This document shows, piece by piece, positions 62,801 through 64,000 of a stretch of DNA of 64,000 nt (the first letter of the stretch is position 1; every line of letters starts with the position of its first letter). The notes under the pieces were generated by a model, which was not told the DNA's origin, did no database searches, and was given only the letters and a program-made list of their open reading frames with translations. The stretch comes from Selenomonas sp. GACV-9 (lineage in GTDB: Bacteria > Bacillota > Negativicutes > Selenomonadales > Selenomonadaceae): assembly GCA_900116485.1 (NCBI GenBank), contig FPAX01000005.1, positions 1 to 64,000 of the forward strand, read 5' to 3'. Made by a program: the position numbers and the translations under genes.

Positions 62801-63528
62801 CAATCCGAAGACTCCGGCACGTCAGTCTGATCGCCCCAGACCTGCGGGCTGGCCGGCGGCAGGTCAGCATACCAATCGTAGAAGGACAGGCCCGCGCCGC
62901 CCATGAGCTGCATGAAACGCAAGCCTCCCGCATAGGACAGCATCGACTTGGCCGGGATGACCGAAAAACCGAAGTTGCGGTCAGGGCCGTACTTCGTCGC
63001 CGCATGCAGCATCGACGCCGCAACGATCTCAGAGGCCTCCTCCCAATTGGAGCGCACAAAGCCGCCCATGCCACGGGCTTCCTTGTACTTCTTCATCTTG
63101 GCGGGGTCATTGGCGATACTCTGCCAAGCCGCCAGCACCGTCTTATGGTTTTTCCTAGCCTCACGCCACAGCTCTGCCAGCTCGCCGCGCAAGTACGGAT
63201 ACTTGATGCGATGGGGACTGTAGAGATACCACGAGAACGATGCCCCGCGCGGGCAGCCGCGCGGCTCAAAATCCGGCATATCAGGGCTCGTCTCAGGATA
63301 ATCATGGATCTGGTTCTCCCAGGCTACCAGGCCATTCTTGACATAGATATTCCAGCTGCAGGAACCCGTGCAATTGACTCCATGCGTAGAATGCACGCAT
63401 TTGTCAAAGGACCAGCGGTCACGATACATATTCTCCCACTCGCGGCCGCCTTCGTTGAGCTGTTGATGACCACTCTTCGAATGCGCTTTCGGAACAAGGT
63501 ATTTGAATTTCTTAAAAACGCTGCTCAC
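59848..63528 (-). CDS. narG: Respiratory nitrate reductase alpha subunit
   Basis: Catalytic subunit (1226 aa), binding Mo-bis-MGD and FS0. The FS0 ligands are in HSTHGVNCTGSCSWNIYV and the later GCPRGASFSWYLYSPHR. The Mo-Asp region is in YNAGYIITWGSNVPLTRTPD. No twin-arginine signal is seen, so it stays on the cytoplasmic face, as for NarG. The frame is open from a GTG at 63549, but GTG 63528 sits eight bases after GGGAGG and gives the standard MSSVFKKFKYLVPK start. First gene of narGHJI. No nitrate transporter is in view. Confidence 0.96.
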   Translation of the reverse strand: MSSVFKKFKYLVPKAHSKSGHQQLNEGGREWENMYRDRWSFDKCVHSTHGVNCTGSCSWNIYVKNGLVAWENQIHDYPETSPDMPDFEPRGCPRGASFSWYLYSPHRIKYPYLRGELAELWREARKNHKTVLAAWQSIANDPAKMKKYKEARGMGGFVRSNWEEASEIVAASMLHAATKYGPDRNFGFSVIPAKSMLSYAGGLRFMQLMGGAGLSFYDWYADLPPASPQVWGDQTDVPESSDWYNAGYIITWGSNVPLTRTPDAHFLTEARYKGTKVVSIAPDYAESTTVADTWISLKVGSDAALAMAMGHVILNEYYWGEPCDFFVDYTRRYTDFPFLVRLVQREDGKYDTDRLLNAKDFGRNEKHAEFKHYVIDEKTGRLVIPNGTMGDRWDRTDKWNLREEDSDTGAKITPQLSVLGCMDEVVEIELPYFGNERESRVLTRSVPVKRVKTEAGEVLVTTVYDLTLANYAIDRGIGGQVARSYDDDVPYTPKWQEKYTGVPMDTVIHTAREFADNSIKTKGKTMVIMGGGINHWFHADVVYRTILNLLLFVGAEGRNGGGWAHYVGQEKLRPAEGWQRIMTGLDWKKPPRLQNSTSFFYFATDQWRSDEVDYADLTSPLCKPRYRHAGDYNVLAARMGWLPSYPTFNKGGQQLHDEACKAGKDVKKYIVDSLKDKTLKFAVEDPDDPANFPRNLFIWRNNLIGSSAKGHEFFLKYLLGTKNGLFAEEEGATRPTEINWRSEEETGKPSGAGSGKLDLLIDLDFRMASSALYADVVLPTATWYEKDDLSSTDMHPFVHPFQAAVDPLWEAKTDWEIFKTLAKKVSEVAKEAELKPYRDVVAMPIQHDSEGECAQPAGEIRDWSKGECEPVPGKTMPNLIETEIDFTKIYEKWIALGPGVSETMGSLNFAWDSREEYAEIAKRNGTITNKDYISYGMPSIFDAKQAADAVMGLSTTTNGKVAVKAWTALEEKTGVKNLTRLAKDREHERFTFEQVAVQPKETITSPTFTGSNQNRRYTPFTTNVEELVPFRTVTGRQSFFLDHEMMREAGETMATYKPILDYLPIKSKLGGAKEITLKYLTPHNKWSTHSMYFDSQQLLTLFRGGQTVWLSEKDAAEIGVKDNDWVELYNHNGVVASRAVVSPRLPRGVVYMHHAQDRHINVPGSKISGTRGGTHNTPTRIHMKPTHMIGGYGQLSYGFNYYGPTGNQRDMYVVARKMEEVDWLED

Positions 63529-63567
63529 GTCGACATCCTCCCAAAACACAACATTGTTATGTTTATC

Positions 63568-63610
63568 ATTCTATCCGATTCCCTCCACCTTTCATGTGAT
63601 AAACATCACT
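63568..63610 (-). promoter_or_regulatory. FNR/CRP-type class II promoter of narGHJI
   Basis: The plus strand reads TGTGATAAACATCACT (63595–63610): GTGA-N6-TCAC, perfect. On the minus strand TAGAAT (63573–63568) is a good -10. Its start near 63561 puts the box centre at about -41.5, the class II position for FNR/CRP activators. The divergent gene at 63785 shares the region. Confidence 0.65.
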
Positions 63611-63784
63611 CCTTATTGCTACGAAATATTTATCGCAAAATAATCCTCCCTTATTCCGTCCACGAAATTCCCTGCTTTTCTGTAACAAAAGACATCGACA
63701 AATCCATCAGCAGCCTGCTAGACTTTCCCATAATCGAGGTATCCCCATCTTTCCACACATGTGTATTCTTTAGGAGGATTATTA

Positions 63785-64000
63785 ATGATGGAACTGGATA
63801 AAGCACTGGCAGACTTCCTTGCCAGCGAAGGTATCTTTCAACAGATGTTTGACCATATCCGCCTTGTCGAACAGGATGGCCATTACGTTTGCAAACGCAA
63901 TCAGGACGGCTCCTGCTCCATTACCGACGAGACATGTTTCTCAGTCTGGGGCAGAAAACATCGGTGCACCAATTGCGTTTCACAACAAACCTACAACGAA
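63785..64000 (+). CDS. Cys-rich sensor-like N-terminus, truncated by window edge
   Basis: The first 72 codons of a gene running off the window. Start ATG 63785 with AGGAGG seven bases upstream (ATG 63788 is next). The protein begins MMELDKALADFLASEGIFQQ and continues with FDHIRLVEQDGHYVCKRN, then Cys residues in GSCSITDETCF and CTNCVSQQTY. I have the impression of the Cys-containing N-terminal sensor found in some clostridial GGDEF or EAL proteins. That is from memory of the pattern only. It is divergent from narG and shares its FNR/CRP box. Confidence 0.5.
   Translation, partial: MMELDKALADFLASEGIFQQMFDHIRLVEQDGHYVCKRNQDGSCSITDETCFSVWGRKHRCTNCVSQQTYNE

Noticed and set aside
61396..63801. 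An 801-codon open frame on the plus strand
   Set aside because: Antisense shadow of narG, with composition typical of a complement strand.

Overview
The window reads as chromosomal DNA from an anaerobic member of the Negativicutes, most likely Selenomonas, Mitsuokella or a close relative. This rests on gene content and moderately high GC, not on a database match. The pointers are a fumarase–fumarate reductase operon of the succinate/propionate fermentation type with a di-heme FrdC, a HydF hydrogenase-maturation GTPase, the NirJ1/NirJ2 (Ahb-type) haem radical SAM pair, and a TonB-receptor fragment with a Fur box in an otherwise Firmicutes-like gene set. Almost all genes lie on the minus strand. 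I see no CRISPR array, insertion sequence or prophage.

Layout. 0.1–3.1 kb: acetolactate synthase (ilvB-ilvN) and a ComF-like phosphoribosyltransferase. 3.1–4.0 kb: YqeB. 4.1–4.7 kb: a stand-alone, highly structured ~590-nt non-coding RNA gene with its own promoter and terminator. 4.7–8.4 kb: PAS-GGDEF-EAL protein, queF, pyridoxamine kinase, radical SAM protein. 8.6–13.4 kb: fumarase alpha/beta then frdC-frdA-frdB. 13.7–18.2 kb: housekeeping genes (yfcE-like, rdgB, rph, an F420-ligase-like protein, a thioesterase, murI) followed by two tRNA-Ser. 18.5–24.5 kb: sstT, rfbD, a two-component system, a thioesterase and a LysR regulator. 24.8–28.1 kb (plus strand): orphan dhaL, gltX, three tandem tRNA-Glu, a TauE-like permease. 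28.2–36.4 kb: exported proteins, ROK kinase, metA, hydF and small unknowns. 36.5–39.4 kb: nirJ1/nirJ2 and a TetR regulator. 39.6–48.6 kb: a stretch between two identical, oppositely oriented tRNA-Arg genes, holding a methionine ABC transporter, an M20 amidohydrolase, a BASS transporter, a TonB-receptor remnant and a POT peptide transporter. 48.4–48.9 kb: five-tRNA operon. 49.0–53.5 kb: a giant helicase–nuclease. 53.6–57.2 kb: two dense DnaA-box clusters bracketing a secreted RelA/SpoT-like protein, asparaginase, a HAD phosphatase and YgbA. 57.2–63.5 kb: narGHJI nitrate reductase. The window ends in a divergent, truncated Cys-rich sensor-like gene.

How the genes fit together. The fum-frd and nar operons provide two anaerobic electron sinks, and both promoters carry a GTGA-N6-TCAC palindrome of the FNR/CRP class. 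At nar it sits at a class II (-41.5) position relative to a predicted start. Both respiratory enzymes need b-type haem, and NirJ1/NirJ2 could make it through the siroheme (Ahb) route. YgbA next to nar fits nitrosative stress from nitrate respiration. The items most worth a second look are the large RNA, the paired DnaA-box clusters, the exported RelA-like domain and the helicase–nuclease.
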